A DNA stretch of 64,000 nucleotides from Sinonovacula constricta (taxonomy: Eukaryota > Mollusca > Bivalvia > Cardiida > Solecurtidae), in contig CM017567.1 in the NCBI GenBank assembly GCA_007844125.1, positions 14,294,046 through 14,358,045 of the forward strand. The letters run 5' to 3'. The position numbers and the translations under genes were made by a program. Each line of letters begins with the position of its first letter. Position 1 is the stretch's first letter. Below the pieces are notes generated by a model that saw only the letters and a program-made list of their open reading frames with translations, ran no database searches and was not told where the DNA came from. Below are positions 1-42,800 of the stretch, in pieces.

Positions 1-1399
1 AAAGCAAGTCTCCCTTACAACTCAATAATGCGCTGTTAAACAGTACACGTTTTGTCTTTAGAAACTAAAATATGAAGATACCGATATAAATCATTACAGC
101 TCCCTTAAACAGTGCAAGACGTTGCCACACCTTGAGCTTTGATTCCTTCTCAATCAATATTGCTGTCACTGTCATCAGTTCGTGATATTTTTTCTATTAA
201 ATTTGTTCGACGCCACCAGTATGGAGAGTGCCTATGTCGTTTGTTTGTTGGTGTTTGTTATAGGATTTCACGGTGCAGGTTCTACGCGTATGTATTCCAA
301 GAACGCTTGTTTTATTGGGTAGATGATCTTCCTTGGGATAAAACTAAAGCATGATGGATGGGATGGATATACACTTATTTGCATACATAACTTACCAGGT
401 AAATTTTATGCAAATAACCGGACAGAGCGATAAACCAAAAATCGATATTAGAATACAATTTCCATGGGCGTATTTTGTTTTCCGTTGCCACAAATTTTAT
501 GTATTATTATTAATTTTCAGCAAGTGAGGTTCCTTAATAAACGTCAGTCATATATCTATAATTTTCGCTATAAGATAACAACTTCGCTTTTAATTATGTA
601 CCGGTACATTCAATCTCAGTTAAAAAGCTCAGATGTTAATTTTTAATGCATCGGAAGTGAAATAAATCTGCAATTACTATGATGTAAGCGTTTCTTTTTG
701 TCTATTTTATTTCATGAACAAAGGCGCTTACGTTAAAATAGGCACTTTATTGCCAAGGGAGAGTAATGCATTATAAAACTTCAAGATATGTCGATCGTGT
801 CACACATGACGTCATGCAACATGGACACTTGTTTTCCTTCGCGGAAACCTTGGAGATGCGAGAGAAAGCGTGTCGTTGACTGTAGACCGTAACAGATTAA
901 GCCGAACAGGCTGCAGATCATTAAGTTGGCACATATTAGGCAGCGTGTTTGCTAATCCCCGGGTGAGAAAATTGCCCCAGAGATAAAATAAATTCCATCT
1001 TTAGGATTATGCTTATAACCGAAATCGGGCTGACACCGTACGCATATAGACATTGATTTTAAACAAAGCTTAAGGAGAAAGGGTTTGGCGTTTGAATATA
1101 TTATTCAATAAAACGGAATATGCGTAAAACCATAATTCGGTCATCTGGAATCAACAGTACATACATATACAAACAAACCAGTATGTAGTATTATATGGTC
1201 CGATATAGGCTCTATTTGCAAATAAATTTCATATGTTAAAACTCCAGCCCTTGAAAAAAAATACGGAGTGGGCTGATTTTTTCCAGTTTCCCGGCAGAAG
1301 GATGCTTATTGGTATCATAGACATTATCTTATGAACGTACATTTTATTAAATAACAAATATCGTCTACAAAGAAACAGCCAAATATTATGATCGGATAC
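1..1399. other. No feature recognised
   Basis: AT-rich sequence without a convincing exon, repeat or RNA gene. The short ORFs have no family resemblance. It may be intron or upstream sequence of the vWA gene. The same holds for 1626-2195, directly before the first vWA exon. Confidence 0.5.
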
Positions 1400-1625
1400 T
1401 TGTAAGGGAGGGCCCCGGCTAAAACCGGTAGGTGACATATAACAGACGATTGAAACAAGAAAGTGGTACAGCTCTCTTGATAACGCTCCAGCAAATACAA
1501 GGGCTGTTCCACGACAGATCGACCCACAGTAATGTCACTGGATGTGGTATCATGACAGGTGTTCACGACAGGCTTTAACAAAGGAACACTATATATGCTT
1601 CAACATTCCGAGCTAACTGATATCG
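1400..1625 (+). mobile_element. SINE fragment, same family as 3374-3691
   Basis: It shares GCAAATACAAGGGCTGTTCC and GATGTGGTATCATG with the SINE body at 3374-3691, at lower identity. The tRNA-like head is not recognisable and the tail is lost near 1620. It is an old, 5'- and 3'-degraded copy. Confidence 0.65.
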
Positions 1626-2195
1626 TTTGGGTGGGGTTGGGGTGTGTGGAGGAGGAACATACAAATCGTAGCATACCAACTACAACGATTTCTTAATTAA
1701 TGAAGCTCTAGTTTAGTGTCTAACAACGTCTTCCAAGTGTAGTACCGACGACAGAGAGAAAATATATTGTTTAATAAAAATGCGTGCAACCCGTGTTGAG
1801 TATGACTACTATTACTACACTGAAAATTGCCATACACAAAATCCTAGTACAAAAAGAAACTAAGTTAAATTTAAAACTTATTAACTCTCCAAATCAATGC
1901 ATTTTTAAAATGTAAACATAAGAAGCTGATCTCGCTTGTATTACTACTGATAACTATTAGTGCAAAATAATCAAGGCCAGGTCAGGCCTAATGTTGGCAA
2001 CAATAATCTCATAGCTGATGATACAGCAGTCAAATTAGACACTGACACATTAGTCAAATTATTCCAAGCCTACAAAGCTTCATAATCCACATGAAGAAGA
2101 CCACCTTGCACTAACCCTAGATGTAATTCAGCACCTTAAATTATATTACTACACACAAATAATATTCTGCGATGAGCACATTAATTTATTTTCAG

Positions 2196-31826
<29,631 letters not shown>

Positions 31827-31918
31827 CAAGAAAATATACTGGCTTGATCTTTTTACATATTTTATGGATGGTATCAATATTCGATACATGTATCAAAAGT
31901 ATGTAGTGCCAGAGTTTT

Positions 31919-31924
31919 ATTAAA
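31919..31924 (+). promoter_or_regulatory. Candidate polyadenylation signal ATTAAA
   Basis: The first canonical-variant hexamer after the ShK-exon stop, 93 bp downstream. A hAT-like element begins 14 bp later. Confidence 0.4.
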
Positions 31925-31937
31925 CAAGGTCAACTTT

Positions 31938-32939
31938 CAGCGTTTTTTTTTCGTCTTTAACTACATCCCCTAAACGGTACCATTCCCAAAGCCGACCGGA
32001 GTCTTCCCAATTCGAAGCCCCGGACCTTTCCCAATCCCCAAAAACAGCCGTTTCCCAATTGACAAGAGATTTTCGCTAGAAAGTAGAAATGTTGTGCATC
32101 GTAATTAACGAACGATACCGTACCATTGGGAGTACTCCTACCGTCATTGATCGGGTTAAACTTTTACTTAGTCGTTATCATTAAATAGCATACCGACATG
32201 CGCAGTAAAACAGTCTATGATCCGGTCCGCGTTTTATACACGTCCTTTTTTCCAGACTGCTTAACGGTCAATGATTGTAAGTTGACTGCTTCTTACGGAA
32301 AAAACTAAAGCGCGAAAGCCAGTCTACCTAAACTGAAAGTAAACTTCCGCTCAGTGTGAACAATGAGCCATAATTTGATATATTATCGGAAGCGGCTAAA
32401 GACGGCGCAGACTGGCTCCTTGCGTGATTTTGGCTTTGTATCGTCAAATAGATCTACAACGCCTTCTATTTCCCCCATTAATGTGACTTAACAGACGGTC
32501 TCTGTGCACAACAGACCACAACAGGCTAGGCCAGCAAACTCTGTCATCTCTCATGAGGCTGTGTTGTTTGGAGAAAAAAATGTCTAACAGATATTGAAAA
32601 AGATAGTATCATCGATCTCTTCCGCAACATCAAGAGAAGGGAGATAATGTTATAGTTACAGTGACTGTTTATTGACTGAGTTTTGAAGAAACACGTTGGA
32701 TATTGTTTAATATTACCATTTATTGACATATTATAATTTAATATTATAATTGAAATCAAAGATTGTTATTAAGATTGTAATGCTGAATAAAACCCCTAGT
32801 GTGAATTTACATGAAATTTGGAAAATTCCCAATTTACCCGGTTTCGCGACTATTTTTTCCCAATTTTAAGATTGTACGGCGCAAAAATTTCCCAAATTTA
32901 TGGGAAGGGGAACCTTTCCCCATTGGGGAAAGAACGCTG
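31938..32939. mobile_element. Non-autonomous hAT-like DNA element, about 1.0 kb
   Basis: The termini are inverted: CAGCGTTTTTT at the left and, reading inward from the right, CAGCGTTCTTT. ACTTT flanks both ends (31933-31937 and 32940-32944). A CAG(C/T)G-type start fits hAT elements, though hAT usually makes an 8-bp duplication and only 5 bp match here. Internal TTCCCAA and TTTCCCC motifs recur near both ends. No transposase is seen. Confidence 0.6.
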
Positions 32940-33279
32940 ACTTTGTACAGTCAAAGCAAAGGTTAGAGTATAATTTAACTACATGCACATTAAATGTACT
33001 ATTAAATTTGTTTCATACTGAATACACGCATAAAGTTCACAAATGGTAATATATTTCCCTAAAAGAATCACGTACTTTTAGCGATATCGGGACATTTTAC
33101 TTCTCTTCTCAGTTTCCACCTGATGAAATGCATATTAAGGTATTTGACCGCACAAAGATTTGCATACTCTGATATATACGCTTAAATTAAAAAAACAATC
33201 GGTAATATCATTTAAGTGTAAAATGATCGGTCTTTTGCTTTTCTTTTGACAGGCAGGTAGATGCCTGAAAACGTAAACG

Positions 33280-35813
33280 TGCATGTCTGGCAAATGTCAC
33301 AAGACGGCAACACATGGGTGCATGTCTATTGAAGCGAAATGTGCAGGTGCGTTTCTTTTTTTGTGCGCCAAAGCCTAATTGCGTATCATCAGGATGGTGA
33401 ATGTAAAAATGAATTTCTCTACGAGCATAATGCCCAGGAGCATTTCTCTTGGAGGTAAACTGTTCTACTGTACTTCTTTACGAGCTTAATGTTAGGGTGC
33501 ATTATCTATGGAAGGGCAAGTGTCCAGGCGCATTTCTGTTAGAGGGCAAATCACATGTTCGTATCTTCGGGAGGGCAAATATCTAGGTGCGTATCTTTTG
33601 AAGGGAATATATCCGGTTCTACATGATTGTAAGTAAGAAGTGCATTTGTTCGGGAGGGCAGATGCCGGGGTACATTACTTCAGGAAGACAAATGTCCAGG
33701 TTCACTTCTATATGAGCATTGTCACCAGCTATATGAGCTTGATCTGCATGAGCGTGATCACCAGGTATAGATCTATATGAGCGTTATCACCAGGTTTAGT
33801 TTTATATAAGCGTTATCACCAGGTGTTGTTCTATATGAGTGTTATCTCCAGTTGTAGCTCTATATGAGTTTTATCTCCAGGTGCAGTTCTATATGAGTGT
33901 TATCTCCAGGCTCAGTTCAATATGAATGTTATCTCCAGGTGCAGTTCTATATGAGTGTTATCTCCAGGCGCAGTTCTATATGAGTGTTATCTCCAGGTGC
34001 AGTTCTATATGAGTGTTATCTCCATGTGTTGTTCTATATGAGTGTTATCTCCAGGTGCAGTTCTATATGAGTTTTATCTCCAGGTGTAGTTCTATATGAA
34101 CGTTATCTCCAATTGTGGTTCTTTTTGAGCGTTATCTCCAGGTGCAGTTCTATATGAGCGTGATCACCAGGTTTAGTTCTATATTAGCGTTATCACCAGG
34201 TTTAGTTCTATATAAGCGTTATCACCAGGTGTTGTTCTATATGAGTGTTATCTCCAGTTGTAGCTCTATATGAGCGTTATCTCCAGGTATAGTTCTTTAT
34301 GAGCGTTATCTTCAGGTGTTGTTCTATATGAGTGTTATCTCCAGTTGTAGCTCTATATGAGTTTTATCTCCAGGTGCAGTTCTATATGAGTGTTATCTCC
34401 AGTTGCAGTTCTATATGAATGTTATCTCCAGGTGCAGTTCTATATGAGTGTTATCTCCAGGTGCAGTTCTATATGAGTGTTATCTCCAGGCGCAGTTCTA
34501 TATGAGTGTTATCTCCAGGTGCAGTTCTATATGAGTGTTATCTCCAGGTGTAGTTCTATATGAGTGTTATCTCCAGGTGTAGTTCTATATGAGCGTTTTC
34601 TCCTGGGGCAGTTCAATATGAGTGTTACCTCCAGGCGCAGTTCTATATGAGTGTTATCTCCAGGTGCAGTTCTATATGAGTGTTATCTCCATGTGTTGTT
34701 CTATATGAGTGTTATCTCCAGGTGCAGTTCTATATGAGTTTTATCTCCAGGTGTAGTTCTATATGAACGTTATCTCCAATTGTGGTTCTTTTTGAGCGTT
34801 ATCTCCAGGTGCAGTTCTATATGAGCGTGATCACCAGGTTTAGTTCTATATTAGCGTTATCACCAGGTTTAGTTCTATATAAGCGTTATCACCAGGTGTT
34901 GTTCTATATGAGTGTTATCTCCAGTTGTAGCTCTATATGAGCGTTATCTCCAGGTATAGTTCTTTATGAGCGTTATCTTCAGGTGTTGTTCTATATGAGT
35001 GTTATCTCCAGTTGTAGCTCTATATGAGTTTTATCTCCAGGTGCAGTTCTATATGAGTGTTATCTCCAGTTGCAGTTCTATATGAATGTTATCTCCAGGT
35101 GCAGTTCTATATGAGTGTTATCTCCAGGTGCAGTTCTATATGAGTGTTATCTCCAGGCGCAGTTCTATATGAGTGTTATCTCCAGGTGCAGTTCTATATG
35201 AGTGTTATCTCCAGGTGTAGTTCTATATGAGTGTTATCTCCAGGTGTAGTTCTATATGAGCGTTTTCTCCTGGGGCAGTTCAATATGAGTGTTACCTCCA
35301 GGCGCAGTTCTATATGAATGTTATCTCCAGGTGCAGTTCTATATGAATGTTATCTCCAGGTGCAGTTCTATATGAATGTTATCTCCAGGTGCAGTTCAAT
35401 ATGAGTGTTATCTCCAGGCGCAGTTCTATATGAATGTTATCTCCAGGTGCAGTTCATTATGAGTGTTATCTCCAGGTGCAGTTCTATATGAATGTTATCT
35501 CCAGGTGCAGTTCTATATGAATGTTATCTCCAGGTGCAGTTCTATATTAGTGTAAACTCCAGGTGCAGTTATATATATGAGTGTTATCTCCAGGTACAGT
35601 TCTATGAATGTTATCTCAAGGTGCAGTTTTATACGAGTGTTATCTCCAGGTGTAGGTCTATATGACCGTGATCACCAGGCGCAGTTCTATATGAGCGTTA
35701 TCTCCAAGTGTAGTTCTATATGAGTGTTATCTCCAGGTGCAGTTCTATTTGAACGTTATCTCCAGGTGCAGTTCTATATGACCTTGATCACCAGGTGCAG
35801 TTCTATATGAGCG
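33280..35813. repeat. 29-bp minisatellite, left half
   Basis: The unit reads GTTCTATATGAGTGT then TATCTCCAGGTGCA. Units are homogeneous from about 33720; from about 33280 to 33720 they are longer and strongly diverged (AGGGCAAAT, CCAGGTGCATTTCT). A 667-bp block (23 units) is duplicated: the variant TCCATGTGTTG occurs at 34021 and again at 34688. The array stops abruptly inside a unit at about 35813 and resumes at about 47938. Confidence 0.92.
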
Positions 35814-37243
35814 TTTTATCCCACCATCTCTGTAAATATCGGTTGATATAGCCCATGTGATAAAGATGAGCTTTATCAACCGATATTCGCGCACCTGCTC
35901 TAAGCCGGACTACTTTTTCTGACGAAACGATCAGGAATGTTTACGAGAACGACTCATTTATCGCGTAATTATGCTTGTGGTCACCCAAAATGGTTAAATG
36001 GTGCAAACGAGGCCATTAAAAAAACAAGAGGAGCGAGGTTTCGATCTCTATCCTGCAGGATTGAAAATTTAAGTAGCAGTGTCTACACCGACTGAGCTAA
36101 CCGGACAGTTCATCGCGATCCTCCGAAGTTCCATTTAACAACGATATAGAAAATTTGTAAACAAACAAAATATATCAAAGCTTTATTAATCAAAATGTAC
36201 ACATTTTCAATTAAAAAACTTGCAAAAAACTTAAACAACATGTAATACAGGCACATGATTAAAACTGTTTAGGAATAGTAATAAAATCAATAAAAGTACG
36301 AATTTGTAGTCGGCAAAAATAAAAACAACAGCCGAAATGTCAGATCATGTTAGTCCCTGTTGTTTTGATGTTATTTGGTGCGAATTGAAAGAATATGATA
36401 AAGAATCGTGTAAAAACCTAAGCAGTGTTGTAGAGATGAGCTACGAGAATTTCGAGGCAAAATTTGGCTTTAATCCCAACAGTTTTGAAAAGTAAATTGA
36501 TCTTGAATCTGTGGCTGTCTCAGAAAGCAGCAATCAGCTGCCTAATCTGAGGACAGACCCTGATGATCAAATGTCGTTACATGATACACATTCAAATTGT
36601 TAAGATAGAGCTCAATCTTTAGTTAAACCAAATACATGTAGAGCTGACTGCATAGATCTGGACAAATGTACTAATAAATCACAGACACCAGCACACCACC
36701 TCCAATCCCAACATTTCTCCAAATTTCGTAAGTCACCCTGTCAAAAACACAACTATATTCGCAATTTTCAATGGCATATTCTATTTTCAGAATTTCAATA
36801 TCATCAACAATTAAAATCGATGAGCAAACTGTTTGTTACAACCACAAACAGACACAAACCTCGAATGTAATTCGCGTTTCTTAATGCCATATGCGTATCA
36901 ACTTTTATGTCACACAGCCTTGACATTACCCATACATGTATTGTTTTATACGAGGGTGTGATTTTTGTTGTTATTTTCCAACCATTATTTTTAATTGTTC
37001 TCATCAACAAAATTACAATCCTATGTCTAGTGCAAATGAAATAAAATGAATAACGTTTATTGTCTTATTTTTCAATTGTAAAATAGAACTATTTCTTACA
37101 GCCTAATTACTCTATGCACGCGCATGAACTTTGTGTATTGCATTAGAATGTCAGATCATGTAGGGGAGGAGCAGTAGCGGTAAATTTAAATGTTTCCCTT
37201 TTTAATCCATTTGAAAAAAACAACTGTTGATGGTGGGATAAAA
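35814..37243. mobile_element. TIR element of 1.4 kb (15-bp termini)
   Basis: The left end TTTTATCCCACCATC (35814-35828) is matched by its exact reverse complement at 37229-37243. Just inside the left end, AATATCGGTTGATA (35835-35848) and its perfect complement (35874-35887) can form a 14-bp hairpin. The interior holds a minus-strand tRNA-like promoter at about 36040-36110 and a 52-codon ORF from 36337, neither strongly supported as functional. No transposase is recognised; it is probably a non-autonomous element. Confidence 0.6.
36040..36112 (-). mobile_element. tRNA-like SINE head or tRNA relic
   Basis: On the minus strand, TTAGCTCAGTCGG is a perfect box A and GATCGAAACC resembles box B. 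The arms do not fold into a complete cloverleaf. It sits inside the 1.4-kb TIR element. Confidence 0.4.
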
Positions 37244-37270
37244 AGAATACCAGGTTAGTGTTGATATAGA

Positions 37271-37346
37271 TAAATGTTATCATGCGAGGCTAAGAAAATC
37301 AGAGCCTCGTGCTTTCTTATTTTCGGGCCGAGCATGATAACATTTA
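37271..37346. mobile_element. 76-bp palindromic MITE
   Basis: Perfect 15-bp inverted termini: TAAATGTTATCATGC at the left and its complement at 37332-37346. It is inserted in the left inverted terminus of the 10.7-kb element; the right terminus lacks it. Confidence 0.75.
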
Positions 37347-37404
37347 GGGTATACTGATCGAGAGTCGGACACGTCATAGCTTCTTCTGTGTGTAATATCT
37401 ATTC

Positions 37405-37602
37405 TTGGCAACATACCGGAATTCCAACGACACGTTCATCCATGGAAATACCTTAAGATGCAAAAACAGCTGTAAATACTGGGAACCAGTAAAAGAAAAT
37501 TATAAAAATCGAGTATTTAAGCAGGTACCAGCATATGATAATGACTCGGACAGATTTGATAAAGTGTCGGACACCGGTTTTTTTTTTAATTCGGACGCCT
37601 GA
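37405..37602 (+). other. Unrecognised small ORF near the left terminus
   Basis: A 65-codon ORF with CKNSCKYWEPVKENYKNRVF, inside the left end of the 10.7-kb element and upstream of the RT frame. No family is recognised. It could be part of the retroelement's 5' region or chance. Confidence 0.2.
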
Positions 37603-37763
37603 GATTACTGTCGGTTCTTATTTGCATTCATTTTTATGATGGAATTAAATGTATAGATTGTGTGTTATTGTTTCAGAACTATTACATGTTTACTTATTAG
37701 TTATATTTTCTATCAGGAAGTACCCGCAAAACATTTATCAGTTGTCTAATTGCCTAGTACTGG

Positions 37764-39551
37764 TTGGTCTCAAGAATATTCGAGAGTGTTTACCATTTTA
37801 AGATAATAAAAAATCGCGTTAAATTCTACCGCTCCCATCCTTCTAGTTTACCTAAGAAATCTTTTTATCACTTAAAACATCTAAAACAGTCCTTTCAGAT
37901 TATTCACGATAAATTTGTACTTGTACCGGCAGACAAAGCTTCAAACAATATAATCTTTGTCTGACGACTATATTACAATAATGTACTGAGTGCTGAATTA
38001 TCCACCACCAGTTCTTAATCTAGCTCCAACCTTGACTTTCAGACAGTCATTGACAAACATCAACAGATATTGCAGAATTTCAATATCAAAATAGAATCAA
38101 AGCAAGAAAAACTTCCTTCCTTGTACTGGATTCCTAAGCTTCACAAAACACCATACAAGTCACGATTCATAGCTAATGCCAGCTCTAGCACCACCACTCA
38201 CATATCTAAACTACTTACGCCTTGCCTTACAGCCGTTCCCAATCACGTTGTTAAATATTGTGAAAAAGTGTATGAAAATTCAGGAATTAACATTTTTTGG
38301 TCTATTAAAAATTCTTCAGAAGTCTTAGTAGTTAATACTTACGATGTCTCTACGCTGTACACTTCCTTACCTCATGATTTAATTAAGACCAAATTGATTG
38401 CTCTTATTGAGAAAACATTTGCTCGAGAGCAACGTCTATATATTGCATGTCATGATAGTAATGCATTTTTTACCAACACTTTCTTAGAAAAGTTTACTAT
38501 GTGAACTTGCACGGATGTTTGTGAAGCTTTACGTTTTCTATTAGACAATAGTTACATAAAATGCGGTGACACTTTATTTAGACAAGTAATTGGTATCCCT
38601 ATGGGAACCAACTGTGCACCATTAATTGCAGATTTGTTTTTATACTGCTTTGAACGTGATTTCTTGTTAACTTTATCCCCTTCGAACCAAAGCCACATTA
38701 TAGAGGCTTTTAATTTAACGTCACGCTATCTTGACGATATTCTAACTATAGATAATCCTTTCTTTTCTCAAATGATTCATCTGATTTACCCTCCAGAACT
38801 TACCCTTAATAAAGCAAATAACTGACATTTAAATGCAGCATTTCTAGACATTGAGATCAATATTTCCAATGACAGCGTCTCTAATAAAATCTATGACAAG
38901 AGAGATGAATTCAACTTTAGTATTGTGAATTATCCATACCTTGATGGTGATTCACCTCGTGCTACCTCCTATGGTATTTACATATCACAACTTACAAGGT
39001 TTGCACGAGTTTGTACTAAAGTAGAAGATTTCAATGCTAGAAACCTGTTTATTTCTTCTAAATTGTTACAGCAAGGCTTTCTTTTTCATAAATTAAGAAA
39101 GGCGTTTTCAAAATTCTTTCATCGCAATGGTTTTATAGCTTCTAAGTATAATAGCAGTATGAAAACACTTATGCAGAAAGGCATAAGCCATCCTGCATTT
39201 TATGGAAATGTTTTATACAAGTTAAAGAAGATCAAGGGTCTCAATACTACGTTTTATTTTGTTGATTTTCTAAAATTCTATTATTTCATCCGTATTATTT
39301 ACATTTCACTTTTGACACTTTTGGCATATGGCGTCATGGCATTTATGACGTCATTATATGGTTCTTATAATATATCAGCGCATGTACTGCTTTATTTTAT
39401 TTTAAACTACTCTCTCATTTGGAATTTTTTGGTTGCCGAGGCTTTTATCTACTGTACATACTGTACATATGTTGTTTTATTACTAGTTATTTTGTATGTA
39501 CATATGTTCATTATATCTGTTTTAACTCCCGATGCAGGTGCTTACTGTTAG
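37764..39551 (+). pseudogene. Reverse transcriptase of a retroelement, four in-frame stops
   Basis: One reading frame continues for 1.8 kb, interrupted only by stops at 37962, 38016, 38502 and 38823 (TGA, TAA, TGA, TGA). Recognisable RT features are VLVPADKAS, YWIPKLHKTPYKSRFIA, NTYDVSTLYTSLP (motif A region), GIPMGTNCAPLIADLF (motif B) and SRYLDDIL (catalytic YLDD). The type is widespread in invertebrates and differs from the LINE next door; its placement (Penelope-like or other) is unsettled here. No endonuclease is seen. The tail of the frame is hydrophobic. It was probably active recently, given the lack of frameshifts. Confidence 0.75.
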
Positions 39552-39574
39552 TTGTGTCACTTTGACGGGATATT

Positions 39575-39790
39575 TTTATTTACACTGTTTGTTTGATAGA
39601 AAAACCTTCAGGAAGTGCGAGGTTGGAGCGCTCCACAAACCAGGTTTAAGCACCCCAGTTGGCCCTTTTGCCGACTGACCGTTCCAAGGCGGTAACTGAT
39701 GGTTTTTCTTTTTGTGTGTTATGTCTCGTCTCTGTGTTTTTTGTCACATTTACATTTACCTTGTTTGCCTTTGTCTACAGATAGATAAAA
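39575..39790 (+). mobile_element. Dispersed repeat family X, copy 4 (follows RT ORF)
   Basis: It contains AGGAAGTGCGAGGTTGGAG, CCGACTGACCGTTCCAAGGC and GGTAACTGATGG. Starting within 30 bp of the RT frame's last codon, it suggests that family X is that retroelement's 3' untranslated end. Confidence 0.65.
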
Positions 39791-39839
39791 ATTTAAATAT
39801 CTGTGAAATTTTGAAAGGACCTTTTCTTATTTACCTTTA

Positions 39840-42800
39840 GTCCTCCCACTGCTCCAAACACTCGGGTGATAAACACCCATCAAAACAAATTTGAGTGTCT
39901 AATGGAGGCTCCATCGGACACCAAAAAATCACCAAGGTCACCTGTAAAAGCACCGAAAATATAGTCTACAAGAACTAAGTTTAGCAATCCCATGAATGAT
40001 AGAATAATTCGGTGGAACTGTCGAGGTGTTAAGGCCAATTACAATGAAATACTCATTCTGTTATCTACACTAAATCCTGCTGTGCTTTGTCTTCAGGAAA
40101 CCTTTCTTAAAGACTCTGATAAATTCAATTTTACGGGTTATACTTGTTATAATCATATACATACAGCTTGCGAGAGGGCATCTGGAGGATCGACAATAAT
40201 TGTCAACTCCAAATTGCCACACTCTCAAGTCGAACTTGACACGAACATACAGGCTATTGCTATCCGTGTAACCCTACATAAAGTTGTAACTATTTGCTCT
40301 GTTTATCTTCCACCGAATTCATATGTATCTAAAGATGATTTAGATAATCTTATTAACCAGCTGCCTACTCCATATATACTCGTTGGAGACTTCAATGGTC
40401 ATAACCCGCTATGGGGATGACTTCAATAATATGGGCAAGACGATAGAAAACTTTATTGCCCATAATGACATATGTCTGGCCAATAATAAAAAGCCAACAT
40501 ACTTGCACCCCGCAACTGGGCATTATTCATCGTTAGACTTAACATTGTGTCATCCCTCTGTGTATTTAGATTACACTTGGGATGTACACGATGACCTTTG
40601 TGGAAGTGATCACTTTCCTATAATACTTACAAACTGTACTTCGCCAATAGGCGACGATAATCCTCGTTGGAAGATGGACAGAGCAAACTGGGACCTGTTC
40701 TCAGCACTTTGTTCTGCAGAACTTGTCCCAACTTCAGTAGAAAATGTAGATGACAAAATTGTCGCATTTTCAAACACTTTGCACAATATTGCAGAAAGGT
40801 GTATACCTAAGACCTCGACTAAATCAAAACGTAATAAGCCTTGGTTTAATGAAGAGTGTAAAAAAATCTATTCGTAAACGTAGGGCGGCATTAAAGCAAT
40901 TTGATGTTCGACCTACTGATACAAATCTTAATAAACCTTAAAAAAGAACGGGCTCAAAGTCGCCGGACTATTAAACATGCCAAAAGATCATCTTGGCAAA
41001 TGTATGTTTCAAAAATAAATGGCAAGACTTCCATCAAAAATGTTTGGTCTGCTATAAAAAGATTAGCGGTAAACCATCATATTCAACTGTTAACCACCTT
41101 AAAGCAAATCGCACCGTAATAACAAATAAACAAAACATTTCGAACACACTGGCTGAAAATTTTGCCCAAAATTCCTCATCGGCTAACTACACGCCTCAAT
41201 TTCAAACCTTTAAACACTCTGCCGAAAGGGAAAAGGTTAATTTTAAATCTAATAATAACGAAACTTACAATCAATCCTTTTCCTTGAAAGAGCTTAAAGA
41301 TGCTCTTAATAAATCGCATGATACCGCTGCTGGTCCAGACGACATACCGTATCAATTCTTAAAACATTTACCTATTCGATCTCTAAACTTACTTCTGTCA
41401 ATCTTTAATGAAATTTGGATATCCGGTAAAGTACCCGATTCTTCGAAAAATGCCTTCATTATTCCACTTCATAAACAAGGTAAAGACCCAACCGATCCTC
41501 AAAGCTATAGACCTATTGCTTTGGCGAGCTGTATTTGTAAAACCTTAGAACGAATGATCAATAATAGACTTGTCTGGTATCTTCAGTCCAACAACTTAAT
41601 TTCAGAATATCAAAGTGGATTCAGACACCATCGTAGCACAGTCGATCATCTTGTTCGTTTAGAAACACTCATTCGTGATGCCTTCATCAAGAAGGAACAC
41701 CTTGTAGCTGTGTTTTTCGATTTTAAAAAAGGCTTATGACACGGCTTGGAAACGTGGGATTTTAAAGGATTTAGGTGACCTTGGTCTCAGGGGTCGTTTA
41801 CCAATTTTCATTGACAGCTTCCTTTCTGACAGAAATTTTCAGGTCAAGATTGGGTCTACTCTGTCATCTGTTCATAAACAGGAACAGGGTGTCCCCCAGG
41901 GGAGTATTCTATATGTTACCCTTTTTAACATAAAAATAAATAATATTGTAAAAACCCTTCATGAAGGAGTTGACTGTTCACTTTTTGTGGACGATTTCGT
42001 TATTTGTTACCGCTCTAAAAATACGAGCACAATTGAAAGACAATTACAACAATGTCTTATTAAGTTGCAAAAATGGAGCAACACCAACGGTTTTAAATTT
42101 TCTCCAACCAAAACCAATTGTATACATTTCTGTCCGAAACTTGGTCTTCATGTTGACCCCGAATTGTTTTTAAATAACGTTCGCATTCCCGTCGTCCAGG
42201 AAACTAAGTTTCTTGGAGTCATTTTTGACAGGAAACTGACTTTTATTTCACATATCAATTACATCAAGAAGAAATGACTCAAGGCTCTTAACTTGCTTAA
42301 ATATTTATCCCATACAGACTGGGGAGCCGATAGGAAAACATTGTTACTTTTGTACCGTTCCCTAATTCGGTCTAAATTAGATTACGGAAGCATAGTCTAT
42401 GGTTCTGCCAGGAGGTCCTCTCTCCAGATGCTGGACGTCGTTCACAACCAGGGACTTCGTCTAGCTCTAGGAGCGTTCAGGACCTCACCAGTGCAGAGCC
42501 TTTACGTTGAAGCCAATGAACCATCATTATTCTTGCGTCGCGAGAATATTTCATTGCAGTATATAATTAAACTAGTGTCTAACCCCGATAACCCAACGTT
42601 TAATTGTGTTTTCAACCCTAAACGTGAGGAGCTTTATGATCGATCACCTAAAGCCCTCAGACCTCTTGGTTTAAGGCTTAAAGATAGCATAAACACATCA
42701 GGTATAAAACTCGAAAACATTTCTGAAAACCCCACAATTGAACATCCACCATGGCAACTCCGTTCTCCTGATGTGAATTTAGAACTCTGTAAAAATAAAA

